Counted from the stretch's first letter, positions 11,908-24,694 are shown. The stretch is DNA of 64,000 nucleotides from Chondrosia reniformis (GCA_947172415.1 OX359191.1:1-64000), one strand, 5' to 3'. Translations and numbers: made by a program. Notes: generated from the sequence alone by a model not told the origin.

Positions 11908-14900
11908 CTAAACCAGGGTAGAAGCAGTAGATGAAAATGTGTCATTGACATCAACTTGTGATCGTAAAGTGACAGGACTGGGGGGAGGAGGTGGAGTACA
12001 GTGTGAGTTTGAGCCGAGTGACACCAGGTCACCACCCTCTGCCTGGGGCTGGGCAGCACTCACAAAAGAGCCAAAGGAGACCATGTCTTCCTGGTTGGGT
12101 GGCAACACTGATTCAATGTAGCTATTGTGACTGCTGCTGGAAGGCTTATTGACAAAGTGTGTCTTATGCAGTTGTCCTGAAACTGAGCTTATCTTATCAA
12201 ATTCACTGAAGCAGCTTGGATTGATGGACGGGTTGGGACCCATATAACTCAAGGTGTGATCATAAGTTAAAATGGATGGTTCTGCTACAAATGTTACCAC
12301 GTGTGTGACTGGGGAGGGTGGAGGATCAGAGGTCACTGGGTCTGCTGTTACAATGGACTCCAAAGACTTTTCAGAAGTACTCAATTCCTTTAAAGATGAC
12401 AATCTAATAGGGTGCTCTAAATCTGTGCCAGTTGCCATGGAAACCATTGTTTCCTTGGTAGATAATGAACAATAAGATTCTTCGGAATGGGAGACATCTC
12501 CATTGCCATGTGAAGTTGTGGCTGCTGTGCTCATGGATATACGAGTTGAAGTCAAGTGAGCAACAGAACCATTCTGTGTGCTGCTGCATTCATAAGTCTT
12601 ATTTCTCCTGTACCACACATGCTTGGTAATGAAGACAATTAGCAGGATGACTACCACAGCAACAGACAGTGATGACAGTAAACTAGTTACCACGACAACA
12701 TCATGATTAATAGCAGTTGTTACAAAGGCTGAAGGTGCAGTAGTACCTGGAAAGTAAACTGTGGATTAATTAGCATCCTTTGCTACAATGGTTATTGAAT
12801 CACTTACCATTGCAATTAATTTCGTCAGATCCGTCATCGCAATCTCTATGATGACCAGGTTCACACCGATAATCTAATAGTATGCACTTGTTTTGATCAG
12901 CACATTCGAACATACCTTCAGCACACCCCCTCCCTACACAAATGTACATAGAAAGGTACATGGACCACTGTAGGTAAATACATATGGTACAAGACAGAAA
13001 AAAGTTGACATAATACGTGTGTATTACACCTATGTGTCTTTCTATGGTTTATCTACAGTAGAATAAATTTGCTACACCTCTTTTATGGTTATCGCTACGG
13101 GCATACTTAAGTAGTATTAATCAAAAAGTTGAAATAGTGAAAGATGCGTTAATTGTTCAGTATTCTCGTTCAGAGTAATGGTGCTTCTCCTAGCCTTGTA
13201 GTCTTCTTCCAAACAACAGGAGATTGTGCTGATGCACTTTCTTAATTGGTAGTTGTGGAGAATTCTTTGCTTTACGTAGTCAGGAAAAAGCATTGTAGTA
13301 ACATCATTAAATAAAAGAAGAATCCAAACAAGTAGGCTTACAAAAAATAGTTGCAATGTGACACCTCAAAATGATTCGCTATTAAGAGGCAATAATTATA
13401 ATTTTATTGAACGTGAGTGAGTACAGTGGTTTCGAAACAAAAAACAAGCCATATATCATCTAATTTATTTGTCTATGCCCGTACTCAATTCTAAACAAAT
13501 ACGCCAATAAAGCCCCATTATACTCTTATTGCTATCACCTTTACGTGGTTATCCAATCTACGGTAAGCAGCTACATTACGTATGTATGTATGTGTCTACA
13601 GGCGTAGATAAAAGTGCATACGCTTTTGCTACATATCCTAATCTATTGGCATAAGACGTCAACTTTTTACTGTCTTGTATCATGTAAACACACATGAACA
13701 TTTTACTCACAGCATTGGTAATAGGAGGGCTGTATGTTGTCACACTTTCGTTGACAAATTTCATCTTTTTTGATACACTCAGGGGGCCCCTCCCCGGTTT
13801 CACAAGAAATACGATTATTAACTGCACAGCTACCTGCAAAGATAGGTATACATACATACATACATACATAATTCCTTTCATAAAATTAAATTTCATCATG
13901 TGTCTTAGTTAACACCTTATTTAACTTTTGGCGCCAAAATAGTGTATATAAGGCCCCTAGATTTAGCATAGAGAGCCAAGGATTCACAGAAGATCAAGAT
14001 AAAGAAAAAGACAAAGACTCCCAGGATCACTGATGAAGGGTGGAATTCCCAGAAACGACTGTCTGACCCAGTGGAGAAGAAGATGAAAGAAGGGAAAAGA
14101 AGGAAGAAAAGACTACTGTATCTTCATCTAAAGCTCTCTTTAGGTTTAGTTCCCCTATAGGCTCTTTTTACAGAATAGGCATATAGCATGTAGGAAAATG
14201 GTATCTTAGATTTTTCATACGTACGTCTCAGTAAAGGAATGCACTATACAGAGACCTCCAATAGAGAGCAGCACATTTGCCTGAGGCTACTTACAGTCGT
14301 GTTCATCTGATCCATCTGCACAGTCAAAATGGCCATTGCATTTTTCTATCCTCTTTACACAATGACCTCCATTTTTACACAAAAACTCATCATTTTCACA
14401 TTCAGTCTTCATGCAACCTTCTGATCCTAGCCTGTAATTGTAGGGACACAGGCATTCCACATCTAGAGGATTTTTTAGGTCGTGCTCATTCAGACACCAG
14501 TATTCACAGTTGTTCTCCAAGCATTTTGAACGACCAATCGCATAGTTATCAAGGGTTACCAGAAAATCCACAAAGGTACTATCATTCTGGAAAGCCTCCA
14601 ATATCTTGGTATACCCACTTCCGGTAATCTTATTTGCTCTGTGAAGGATATTCAACTCATCCAACCAGAACACGTGTTGCTCAGCAACAGAGAGCACTAG
14701 AGAAGATACATACACTCAAGTGTAACTGATTTGATAAAAACATATAACTTTCAGTACTTACAAGATCTTTTGTTATATTCAGTTCTGTATACGTCTTTTA
14801 ATATGACCCTGTCTCGTCCACTTGTAAAATTGTACATTTTTAATTCCCTATACGTAAAAGACCAGTTTTCACACATACGTGTAGTAACCAACATTATGGT

Positions 14901-17900
14901 GTTATTCTAGTAATAAGTAATTACCTGGTGGCATGACTAATCCAGTACAAGTTGCCATGACTACCAAAGTCACAAGTTAGCCCAGATGGCCTTCTCAGTG
15001 TAACATGCTCAACATCATTCTGTGGCTTATTGTATGGCTTTTGGTGCAACGAGTCAGTAATCTTTGTAGAAAGCCAGTACAGTTCGCTATGAGAGACAAG
15101 GCTCATTCAACTCATAAAGCTATACATAGACCAACAAGAAATTGAAGGGGCTTACCCAATGTGTGGGTTGACTGCTAGATCTGAATAGTAATACTTGTCA
15201 GAATTGTATTCAAAAAAGGAGGAATTGCGTGCTGCTTTGAGTTGGTGGTACCCACTACCTTCCAAAAAGTTGGTTCCAAACGTATAAAATAAGTTTCCTC
15301 CATAAAAATCATAGATTACATCAGTGATGCTTAGATTCTGGTCTCCCAAATTTCTTGAGAGGTTAACCACAATCTTGTAAGTCCAGTCATTTATATTAAG
15401 GAAGTAAATATATTTCTGGTAATCTACTATAATCAGGTTCTGCTCTACTGGGTCATAGCGAACAAATGTTATGTTTTCTCCCGTAAATGGCAAAATTTGC
15501 AAATCATTAGCAGATAGTGTATCCTGGTTTTTGGCAAGATATAATGACTTTGAAGTGGCCAAAAATATAACACTTCCATTCAATATATCTACAGATTAAA
15601 TATGTACATCAATAATAAGTACTTCAGTAGGAGACTTCAAGTAAACCTAGTTGACTTACTTTGACAGGTAAATTTATTGTCTTTCAAGATCATTCCTATA
15701 GGACACTGACACTCTCTGCCATGGGCCCCCACCGGGATGCAGATATGGCTACACCCTCCATTGTTGTACTGACAGACATGGTATGCTACAAACATTCAAA
15801 GGTGACAGATCACACAAGTTGCTATCAGTTCCTTAAAGACTTATGTACCTTTCTGTGTAACTGGTGAGAACAGACCAATGGAAAAGAAGGAGTGGGGAGT
15901 TGGTAGTGGCTGCAAATGAATGTCCTGAGCATTATCACGTGTGATTTGGTGAACTAAATACCTCTCCTGTTGTGAATCCACTTTCAAAAGAAGGTAATAT
16001 TCTTCCCAAGAAGATATTGCTAATATGTTACCAGTCTCATCAAGAGCTGGAAATTCAGAAACTGGTTTATTTGAAATGTCCCATCGAATGATCTTAAACT
16101 GAGTGGTGTTGTAGCGCCCTAAAAGTGCTACTAACATATTGTCTCTTGTGTAAAGATCTTTGATAAAGTAATCTCTCTTCTCTATGCTAGAGAGGCCTTT
16201 GATTTCGAGTTGTTGTGGATGGTAACAGTCTTCAAACGAGCACTGAAATATTGTTAGCTCAGAAGAGCTGGATGTCCAAAAAACCAACCTAAGCATGTAG
16301 AGATGAGTAGGGCTGTGAACTTGGTGTGCTTTAATTAGCACATGGATAGAGTGATAATCTATGTATGTATACGTATACGGTACAAATTATTAAAACCTGA
16401 ATGTTCGACGGGCGTTGAACGTTTTAGAAAACGGGTTCGTGAACGTGTACGGGAACGGGACGGGTTTACGCTAAACCCGGCCGTTTCGAGGTAGGAATGC
16501 GAGGCGTTAATAAAGCTGAAATGATTTCACAATTCGACGCCCCGAAGTTGACACAATTTTCGACATGCTCAGCAATTATCAACTACGTATCTATACGTTA
16601 GCATTTTGAGATGGGTTTGTTTTCGAGAACGGACGGGTACGGAACGGGTACGGGTACGGGCGACCGACGGCCGTCGAACGTTCATGTTTCAATAATTTGT
16701 ACCGTATATGTATGGAACTCTAGCTGAAGCAAAGTTGAGAGAAGCATTGGTGTTTGTCAATGGAATAGAAGTGTACATACCCGTTATCAGAGTTGACTGC
16801 CAAATTACAAGGATTTGGAAGGCCAGATTTGAACACTTTTCTACTATTAGAAGCTTTCAATGACATCATGTCAATCCTGCCTGAAAGAGTCCAAAAGACA
16901 TTGCCACCTTTCCAGTCCACTGCCAGCTCTCCTACCTCCTCTTCTTCACTGAGGGCAGCCAGCAACAGAGGTATAGGCAATGCTTTGGGAGGCTCAGAAA
17001 GGTCCAAAGTCATTTTGTAAATTCCCTACATTTGGAAAGCACTTATAGATACGTAGGTATGTAAAGTGAACCAATGTATGTAAGGAGAACCGTACATGAT
17101 TCTTTGTGTCCACCCAAAGCACTTCCTTTGACCAGTAGTTTACTGATAAAGATTTCAATCGATAACCATTCAGATCTATTGTTCTTAGTCGTGTATAAAT
17201 AAAGTTGTCATCAATATATGAAATCTTTAGTATATCTAAAGCTTCATCTCCACCCGAAATTATATATGAAAGATCAACTACAAAACAGAGACAATACATT
17301 AACTGGCCAGTTCAATATATGTATATGTACACATCCGTACATAGGCGTTATACTGTTAGGTTGGGATTGTGTACCTTTGCAACAACTGTTAGCCTCCTCC
17401 CAGTGGAAGTCCCTGGTACAGTAACAGGTTGACATCCCCAAACAAAGCTGGTTACACACGACTCTATTAGAAGGACTGCTATCGCTCACACAAGTAGCAG
17501 GAACTGCAGCAAACAAGACAAGACACCTCTCTATAAAGACTGCTCCTATACAGAGACTACCTCTCTATAAAGACTGCTCCTATACAGAGACTACCTCTAT
17601 AAAGACTGCTCCTATACAGAGACTACCTCTCTATAAAGACTGCTCCTATACAGAGACTACCTCTATAAAGACTGCTCCTATACAGAGACTACCTCTCTAT
17701 AAAGACTGCTCCTATACAGAGACTACCTCTCCATAAAGACTGCTCCTATACAGAGACTACCTCTATAAAGACTGCTCCTATACAGAGACTACCTCTCTAT
17801 AAATACGTACATACATCATCAATTACTTACTATTAGGGAATGCATAAAATGTTGATAAGATAGTTCTTGCCCCCGGAAGAGTAGCATAAGTCTTAGGAAA

Positions 17901-20732
17901 AGTGGAGTTTGGAGGACAAAATTGTAGTATATTGCTATCATTTTCTGTTAAAAAAAGACACTCTGTGTCATTGTGTGCGTCCTTCCAAAGGGTTAAACTG
18001 TTAAAGAATTCAAAGTCTCTGAAAGCATAAAGCTCCCTGACAGTGATCCAGTCCCATGACTTCAGCTTACGTCCCCTTCCATCCAGCCAGAACAGCCGAT
18101 GTGGTGGATCAGGGAACCCCTCGTGGACAGCTATTGACAGCACCCTCTCATTGGGAAGCCGTAGTACCACCTTCCTCTCCAAAGTAGCAAGATTCAAGTA
18201 ATTAATGGTAGCAACCAAATCAACTGACATTTCAGCCCAAACTAGACTTCTGTAAAATTAAAAAATAAACAATTTACAAATATAACTATGTTATGTTCTT
18301 GCTAAAAAAACAGGACAGGATTAAGGACTTACTCACTTGTACAGTCTATTGAGGGACTTACTCACTTGTACAGTCTATTGAGGGACTTACTCACTTGTAC
18401 AGTCTATTGAGGGACTTACTCATTTGTGTAGTCGATTGTAAGGGCTCCAGGGCTGGTCATATTGCCATTGACTAGAATCTTTGGAAAGTTACCATTGATT
18501 TCAGCAACACCAATAATGTTCAGTACATCGTCCAGCCAATATAGATGGGGCTGCTTGTCGACAACGATGCTATTGGGACTCAGCACTAAACCCTCTAACA
18601 ACTTCTTTCCTGGAGAACCGCTTGACAAATCTCCTACTTTCAAAAAGCTCTCAGCAGGGAAGTTATTCTCTGCCCATACTATCCTGTTTTCCAAGTTTGT
18701 ATGAGCAATTGCAGTAACATTTCTGGCTTCAATTTGGCACTGGAAGTCATAATCTATGATACCACCCTTAATGTGATACTGCCTGATTGAGTGGCCAAAT
18801 CCAACAAACACTTGATCATGAATGTCTACAAGGCAAACAAGAGAGAAGTGACTATGCATCATATCTAAGCATTCAAATATCAACTCACTATAATCACATG
18901 GTTCAAAGTCCATTCCATTCTGACAGAGGCACTGTGAGTTACCTGGCAACGGCAGACATATTTCCTTGCCACAAGTGCTCCCACTACAAGAGTTAATTAC
19001 TAAAAAACAGAAAAGAGTAGACTCCTATTATTACCAAACATCTCCACCTTTGCATCCCAATCCATACTTGGCAACATTGAGGTGTCCAAAGCTGCAGCCA
19101 AATCATATGGTTTCAGGTAGGTAGAATTGAACAACTTGGAAGCGTAGCTGGAGGTCAAGTTTAGTGCGTAAATGGATCCTATTTCAGACTCAATCTGGGA
19201 CCAAAACAGAATGTTCTGGTGGGCAGAGACTGCATAGGGCTTGGAGCTACGTAGCTGTTCTCCAGATATATTCATCACTGTCCCTCCATCATAGGAGATA
19301 TACTGTATCTGTGAAACTACACAGAGCACACAGAGATACAGTAATAGTATTATACTCCAAATATAAACAAACAAATGCAACTCATTCATTCTTCTATTGA
19401 CACATAAGAACCTTTTAATGAAATTCGGGAATCTTGATACTTGTATTTGGTCCAGTAGATTTGCCGTAGAGAGGTGGACACTGCAAGACTTCTGTAATTG
19501 CAGCCTGGTTCTAGTCTAACAATAGTCTGTCTGTTGGAGCAGTTTAGATTTGCCTTTTCAATACGAGGCTCACTCAAATCTGTGTCTAACCAAAACATGT
19601 ACCTGGGGACGAGAACAGAGGTGAGACCATAACACATGCAGTTATCCAGCTCGCATGTGACTGGCATGTGACTGGCATGTGACTGGCATGTGACTGGCAT
19701 GTGACTAACCCAGATTTCAAATCCAGTTGAATGGCTTCCGGAGAACTGAGGTTTGGACAGAGAACTTTTGTACGTCTTCCGTCTTGAGTGACCACAGAGA
19801 GTTTCCTAAGCTCTCTATCAGAGAAGAACACATTCTTTCCCAATGGATCAACTGCTAAGCCACGCGGGTCCAGCAAGTCATACTTTACTATCTAGTGGCG
19901 ACAGGATAAGTCAATTTAGCATCCAGCTCTACTCACTACATCCAACCAGCCCTACTCACCCCATCCAACCAGCCCTACTCACCCCATCCATCCAGCCCTA
20001 CTCACCCCATCCATCCAGCCCTACTCACCCCATCCATCCAGCCCTACTCACCCCATCCAACCAGCCCTACTCACCCCATCCATCCAGCCCTACTCACCCC
20101 ATCCAACCAGCCCTACTCACCCCATCCAACCAGCCCTACTCACCCCATCCAACCAGCCCTACTCACCCCATCCATCCAGCTCTACTCACCACATCAATCC
20201 AGCCCTACTCACCACATTTTTTTCTGTCCCGTTGCTAAAGGCTCTGTTGATTGTTCGCTCTTTACTATCGATCCAGTACACTCGTTTGTCAATTGGATCA
20301 AAGTCGACAGCTATTGCATCGCTGAGGTCATTCAGGACCACATGGCCTTTGGTTTCCATGGAAACATTCAGCTCTTGGATGGTGGAACCATTGGCAACAT
20401 ACAACTGAGTAGAGTTGGCATACTTCAACAAAAACATTAGAATACCTAAGAGGCAAATCACATGATAGTCACATGACATGGGAGACAGGTAGCGATACAA
20501 CGTTTGTTAACAGTGAAGCTTGAATGGTGTCAAGCACAACTCAATTAATGAAACAATAGATCACCATGGTAACTAGTGAGGTATCTAGTTACACAGCTGT
20601 AAACATGTCTGCTACAAATTTCTAATAAATGATGCATCAACATTCCCCAGGGCTGGGGGGTGGGACTAGCATGAAGATGTAGCCGCCATTTTACTCACCA
20701 CCAAGTAATACTGTCCAGATGACTTGACACAT
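11908..20732 (-). CDS. LRP5/6: LRP5/6 (Arrow) Wnt co-receptor
   Basis: Single-pass receptor that with Frizzled transmits Wnt signals. Exon 1 (20699-20732) starts MCQVIWTVLLG and joins exon 2 (20213-20445) to give a signal peptide. Four six-bladed YWTD propellers follow, each capped by an EGF module: propeller 1 from 20.4 kb (RVYWIDSKERTI, QIYWTKYKYQ), EGF 1 near 18.95 kb, propeller 2 18.9-17.8 kb (LYWLDDVLN), EGF 2 near 17.45 kb, propeller 3 17.3-15.85 kb, EGF 3 near 15.75 kb (NNGGCSHICIP), propeller 4 15.6-14.58 kb, EGF 4 near 14.5 kb. Two LDLa modules (NGHFDCADGSDEHDC; RDCDDGSDEINC), one membrane helix (VAVVVILLIVFI) and a Ser/Thr-rich tail complete it. The tail has two PPPSPVT motifs, the PPPSPxS/T class that GSK3/CK1 phosphorylate to bind Axin. 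Vertebrate LRP6 has three LDLa and five such motifs, so this copy is reduced. Several introns hold minisatellites. Confidence 0.93.
13974..14224 (+). mobile_element. Dispersed ~250-bp repeat, copy A, with hammerhead-like core
   Basis: The block from GCCAAGGATTCACAGAAG to TTTTTCATACGT is present again, inverted, at 48355-48603 with only a few differences. It lies in an LRP5/6 intron, antisense to the gene. Inside are CTGATGA (14030-14036), a GGG/CCC hairpin, GAAAC (14052-14056) and GTC (14061-14063), the order of a type I hammerhead ribozyme. No protein is encoded, so a short non-autonomous element is the likeliest reading. Confidence 0.85.
16374..16708. mobile_element. 335-bp MITE with terminal inverted repeats
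   Basis: The left end TATACGGTACAAATTATT is matched in inverted orientation by AATAATTTGTACCGTATA at the right end. Similarity continues inward about 20 bp further (TGAAYGTTCGACGG). The interior is GC-rich with reiterated ACGGGAACGGG/TACGGG words, unlike the surrounding AT-rich LRP5/6 intron. No coding capacity, so a non-autonomous DNA transposon. Flanking TATG words may hide a target-site duplication but are too repetitive to define it. Confidence 0.85.
17513..17805. repeat. Intronic minisatellite, about 30-34-bp period (LRP5/6)
   Basis: Repeats of CTCTATAAAGACTGCTCCTATACAGAGACTAC with small length variants (one or two CTCT units), about eight to nine copies, between propeller 2 and EGF 2 exons of LRP5/6. 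Confidence 0.93.
18324..18425 (-). repeat. 29-bp minisatellite that multiplies a splice donor (LRP5/6)
   Basis: GACTTACTCACTTGTACAGT-type units (29 bp) occur about 3.5 times directly after an LRP5/6 exon. On the minus strand each unit reads CAAGTGAGTAAGTCCC and resembles the exon's true end (ACAAATGA/GTAAGT), so the last exon bases and the 5' splice site have been copied tandemly into the intron. Confidence 0.9.
19657..19708. repeat. 11-bp minisatellite CATGTGACTGG at an LRP5/6 splice donor
   Basis: Five units of CATGTGACTGG abut the 3' edge of the LRP5/6 exon ending at 19710. The unit contains the CATGTGAC word that recurs through introns of this window. Confidence 0.95.
19925..20212 (-). 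repeat. 23-bp minisatellite carrying GGTGAGTAG donors (LRP5/6 intron 2)
   Basis: CCAGCCCTACTCACCCCATCCA-type units, about 12-13 copies, begin exactly at the donor of LRP5/6 exon 2 (20213). Minus-strand units read GGTGAGTAGGGCTGG, a good 5' splice site, so the intron start is a ladder of potential donors. Confidence 0.93.
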
Positions 20733-21387
20733 TTCTTATCTGGACATGCAAGAAATACATGAATTGGTTAATTTGAATTTGAGATTATGGTAATCTAATT
20801 AGGCGCCAAGACACGGGGCTACCTCAATAGTGGCCACTGGGGCAAATCTACCCAACAACACATCGTTCACTTCACGTGCGTCAAAATTATAAACCCATTT
20901 TTGATCTCCAATGAGATCTTTCATACGACTCTCTCATTTTATAACAGGACCACTTTACGCATCATTCGACATTTCAATGAAATCTGACATTCATGGCTAT
21001 GTTTTACTTTACATTAAATAATAATGAATTCTTCTCTACTAAAATGATAAACAGAATCTAGGGGAATAGGAAATGTGATTTGACACTTACCGCAATCCAG
21101 TTACTACGTTAGACGCCAACGGCCAAACAATATAAAAGTGAGATGTGTACAGACGTAACAATTCTATTTCGTACGGAGACAACACTCTTTGTTAGAAAAG
21201 TCTGCCAATTCTCACAACTAAAGAATTTCACATCCAAGCGAACGACTCAATTCCCTGTACACACGAAATCATTATCACTTTAAACGGTAGGAGGGGTTTG
21301 TCACGTGACCAACCGCGCAGCCTCAAAGTCATGTAGCACCTAACACACTATTTACATTCATCAAACTAAAGTGCACAACTTTATGCA
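20733..21387. other. Intergenic region upstream of LRP5/6
   Basis: Spacer between the LRP5/6 start codon and the ZDHHC17-like stop codon, both on the minus strand. It should contain the LRP5/6 promoter and 5' UTR. A CACGTGACC word lies near 21301. No open frame worth reporting. Confidence 0.6.
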
Positions 21388-24300
21388 TCAGGCCGTTTTG
21401 TTGCTGTAAGGTAAAGGAATCATGGCTGGAGACAATTGAGTATTATTATCTTCTTGGCCAACAGCAAAACTCTTCATCCAGTCAGTAGGGGGAGAAGTGC
21501 AACAAGTTAAACCAAAGAAGTCTGTAAAGTTCTGTAGCAAACCACGGCTGAAACAGAGAAGGAAACACTGTGAGAACAGCTACTTGTACAGAGGTAACAG
21601 GGATTGCCTCACTTGAAAGGACTACTCCCATCTAATTTTCTAAAATGTTGATACCGAAAAGCGTTCATTTTTTCATTTGTTGTACTTCCTTGTACAAATA
21701 TCTGGAACGAAACACTCATAAATGAAATTAAAGGATTGTCATGGCAACTTGTCTGGACCACAACTCACTTGAAGTATTTGGGACATGAACAGTAAATTCA
21801 CCCACACAAAGTGAAGGATACAGTTTATGAGAATCCAAGTGATCCACGGCTTACAGCCAGCATAGTACATCATGCGACTCCATCTTGAGGGGCTGTCTGG
21901 TGGAGAACAGGTCAGAAACATGGCCGAAAAGCAGCACATAATTCCCCACAAGAGCATCCATAAAAGTGTTACCAGATAGGCAAGGAAGAAGTGATGGTTG
22001 TACCAACCTGATGGGGCAAAGGGGAAGGACCAGTGTATGTATGTGACACTAATTATCAGGGACATCCTCACCAACACAGTTGTAGGTCCACATGCAGTGA
22101 TGGTCAAACTTGGTAACACAACGCTTGCACACATAACAATGTTTAGATCTTAATGGTCTCTGCACCTACATGTGATAGTGGAAGGTGTGGTCGGACTAGG
22201 TGGGTGTGGTCATAATATACTCACCAAACAAGTGGTACAAAACTTTGATGTGTGAAATTGACCTTTTTCGCACAACTCCAAAATAGTCTGTAGGTGTTGA
22301 ATATTATGTTAAAAACTAGAGTTACCGCTCAAAGTACAGATACTGACTCTTTTAGCACTTGCAATGGAGGCAGCCTTGGGAATGAAGCCAGGATTGGAGG
22401 TGGCAGTCTTCCAGTAGCAGAAGAGCGTCAGGACAGACATGAAGCTGAAGAGCCACAAGTGAGTGATGATACCATCTAAACAGACAATAGGGAGGAAGCA
22501 GTGAAGGGGCGTGCACACAGGAGGGGGCGTGTACTGACGGGGAATTATTATTGTGAATGCTGAATAGAACAACCAAAACTTAGTTGCAAATACAAGTCCA
22601 AGTGGAAGTGGGAGTGTCGGGTTTACTGGAATATACTTCCTATAGCAACAGACAACAAGTGTACACAAAACACTTGTGGTTGGAGAGAGAGACTAACCGA
22701 ATTATAAGCTGAAGTGCAAAGGTGAGAGAAAAGAATCCAAAAAGATAAAAGTACCATCTGCTACAGTAGACCCCCAATAGTCCGTAGAGCAAGAAGAAGA
22801 GAGACGGAACGAGGAACATTAGCCACCAGCTGACCCTCTACACAGAGCAGAGAGAGGGAGGGGAGAGGTATTAATATCAAGCACACTATTAGGGAACTCA
22901 CTGGATTATGTAAGAGGATTTGAGAGAGAGTTGATTGCATTTGTCTTTCTTGAGCAAATGTCAAGAGTTGGAGAATGTATTTATTTCTCTGCTCTTGTGC
23001 AATATTGAGAGGGGTTTTCCCTGCCCTACTGGTGCCATCCACTGGAGCATTAGCGTCCAATAGGATCTTGGTTGAAGTACTGTTGTTCCCCAGAACAGCG
23101 TGATGTAGAGCTGAAATCACGGTAATAGGAGAATACATAACTCTATAAGGCACACAAGCTGATTATAGTGTTGTACCTGATTGTCCCTCATTATCCATGA
23201 CAGCCACTGATGCCTCCAGATGTACAAGAAGTCTGGTCGGGTCAGCACTGGAGAACAGAGTCATCTATTCAACTGACTACAATAGACTCACACATCTTCA
23301 CTAACTTGTAACTTCGAGCCGCAGAATGCATCAGCGGAGTCATTCCATTTACATCCCTTACATTAATGTCCTACAGCAACAGCGATACACTCACTACTCC
23401 CTCACCAACACCAACTGACACTCACTACTCCCTCACCAACACCAACTGACACTCACTACTCCCTCACCAACACCAACTGACACTCACTACTCCCTCACCA
23501 ACATCAACTGACACTCACTACTCCCTCACCAACACCTACTAACACTCACTACTCCCTCACCAATACCAACTGACACTCACTACTCCCTCACCAACACCTA
23601 CTGACACTCACTACTCCCTCACCAACACCTACTGACACTCACTACTCCCTCACCAACACCAACTGACACTCACTACTCCCTCACCAACACCAACTGACAC
23701 TCACTACTCCCTCACCAACACCAACTGACACTCACTACTCCCTCACCAACACCTACTGATACTCACTGCTCCCTCACCAACACCTACTGACACTCACTAC
23801 TCCCTCACCAATACCAACTGACACTCACTACTCCCTCACCAACACCTACTGACACTCACTACTCCCTCACCAACACCTACTAACACTCACTACTCCCTCA
23901 CCAACACCAACTGACACTCACTACTCCCTCACCAACACCTACTGACACTCACTGCTCCCTCACCAACACCTACTGACACTCACTACTCCCTCACCAACAC
24001 CAACTGACACTCACTGCTCCCTCACCAACACCTACTGACACTCACTACTCCCTCACCAACACCAACTGACACTCACTACTCCAACTCACAATCTCCCTGC
24101 CAATCAGGTATGCCATTATATCTGTGAACCCCAGCTGGGCCGCTATGTGTAGACAATTGAGACCCTCAGCATCCATAATGTAAGGGTTTGCCCCATACCT
24201 CATCAGCAAGATAACCATAGAAAGGTGTCCTTGTCTAAAAGAGAAATAGTTTCAGTTAAAACGTTCACTTCCGTGGCCTAACGCTGACCTCGTCGCCCAG

Positions 24301-24694
24301 TGCAGAGGGGCGCCGCGAAGTTCGCCTCCTACAGCATTCACATCAGCTCCTTTCTGAATGAAGTAACTAGAGTGTGCATAACATTAAGCAAATACAGATA
24401 CAAACTGTACACGCGAAGGAATGTTTTCGCAATTCAAGTAGGATGATCAATAAATCCAAAAGGTCTGGGATTCTGACCTTACCTCGCTATCTCAAGGCGA
24501 TTATTGATGGCGCCCCAGTGTAGGACGGTAATGTCTTCCGAATCCGATTTTGTTACCGATTCTCCCTTTTCTTCCACCAGCTCAATGCAGCGCGAGAGCG
24601 CTCCGTATTGAGCAGCTTCCACTAATGTGTAGTTACCGGGTGATGTGGTTTTCGGCTCCAAGTTCGACTCGAGCTCACCAGAGGACTCCGCCAT
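21388..24694 (-). CDS. ZDHHC17: Ankyrin-repeat DHHC palmitoyltransferase (ZDHHC17/HIP14-like)
   Basis: Transfers palmitate to cysteines of cytosolic protein faces at the Golgi and other membranes. The start at 24694 gives [11 protein letters not shown], then a run of ankyrin repeats: [75 protein letters not shown] and [13 protein letters not shown]. Two or more membrane helices follow (22.8-22.6 kb and 22.45 kb). The zinc/catalytic core is [14 protein letters not shown]...[13 protein letters not shown] (22.24-22.09 kb) with the active-site Cys in DHHC. Two further helices (21.95-21.75 kb) and an NFTDFFGL end follow, stopping at TGA 21388-21390. Layout and order equal HIP14/HIP14L. One intron holds a 0.7-kb minisatellite. 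It starts 89 bp from the divergent DNAAF4 gene. Confidence 0.92.
23388..24088. repeat. 31-bp minisatellite in ZDHHC17-like intron, about 22 units
   Basis: Units of CACTCACTACTCCCTCACCAACACC(A/T)ACTGA with few variants. It begins beside the donor of the exon encoding AYLIGREI; read on the minus strand the units contain AGTGAGTG and GGTGAGGG donor-like words. Confidence 0.95.

Noticed and set aside
13117..13356. 79-aa minus-strand frame with a hydrophobic start in an LRP5/6 intron
   Set aside because: No family resemblance, no splice connection in phase with the LDLa exons, and not needed for the receptor.
13576..13880. Possible MITE bounded by TATGTATGTATG-type ends
   Set aside because: The apparent inverted ends are simple TATG/CATA microsatellite, not defined terminal repeats.
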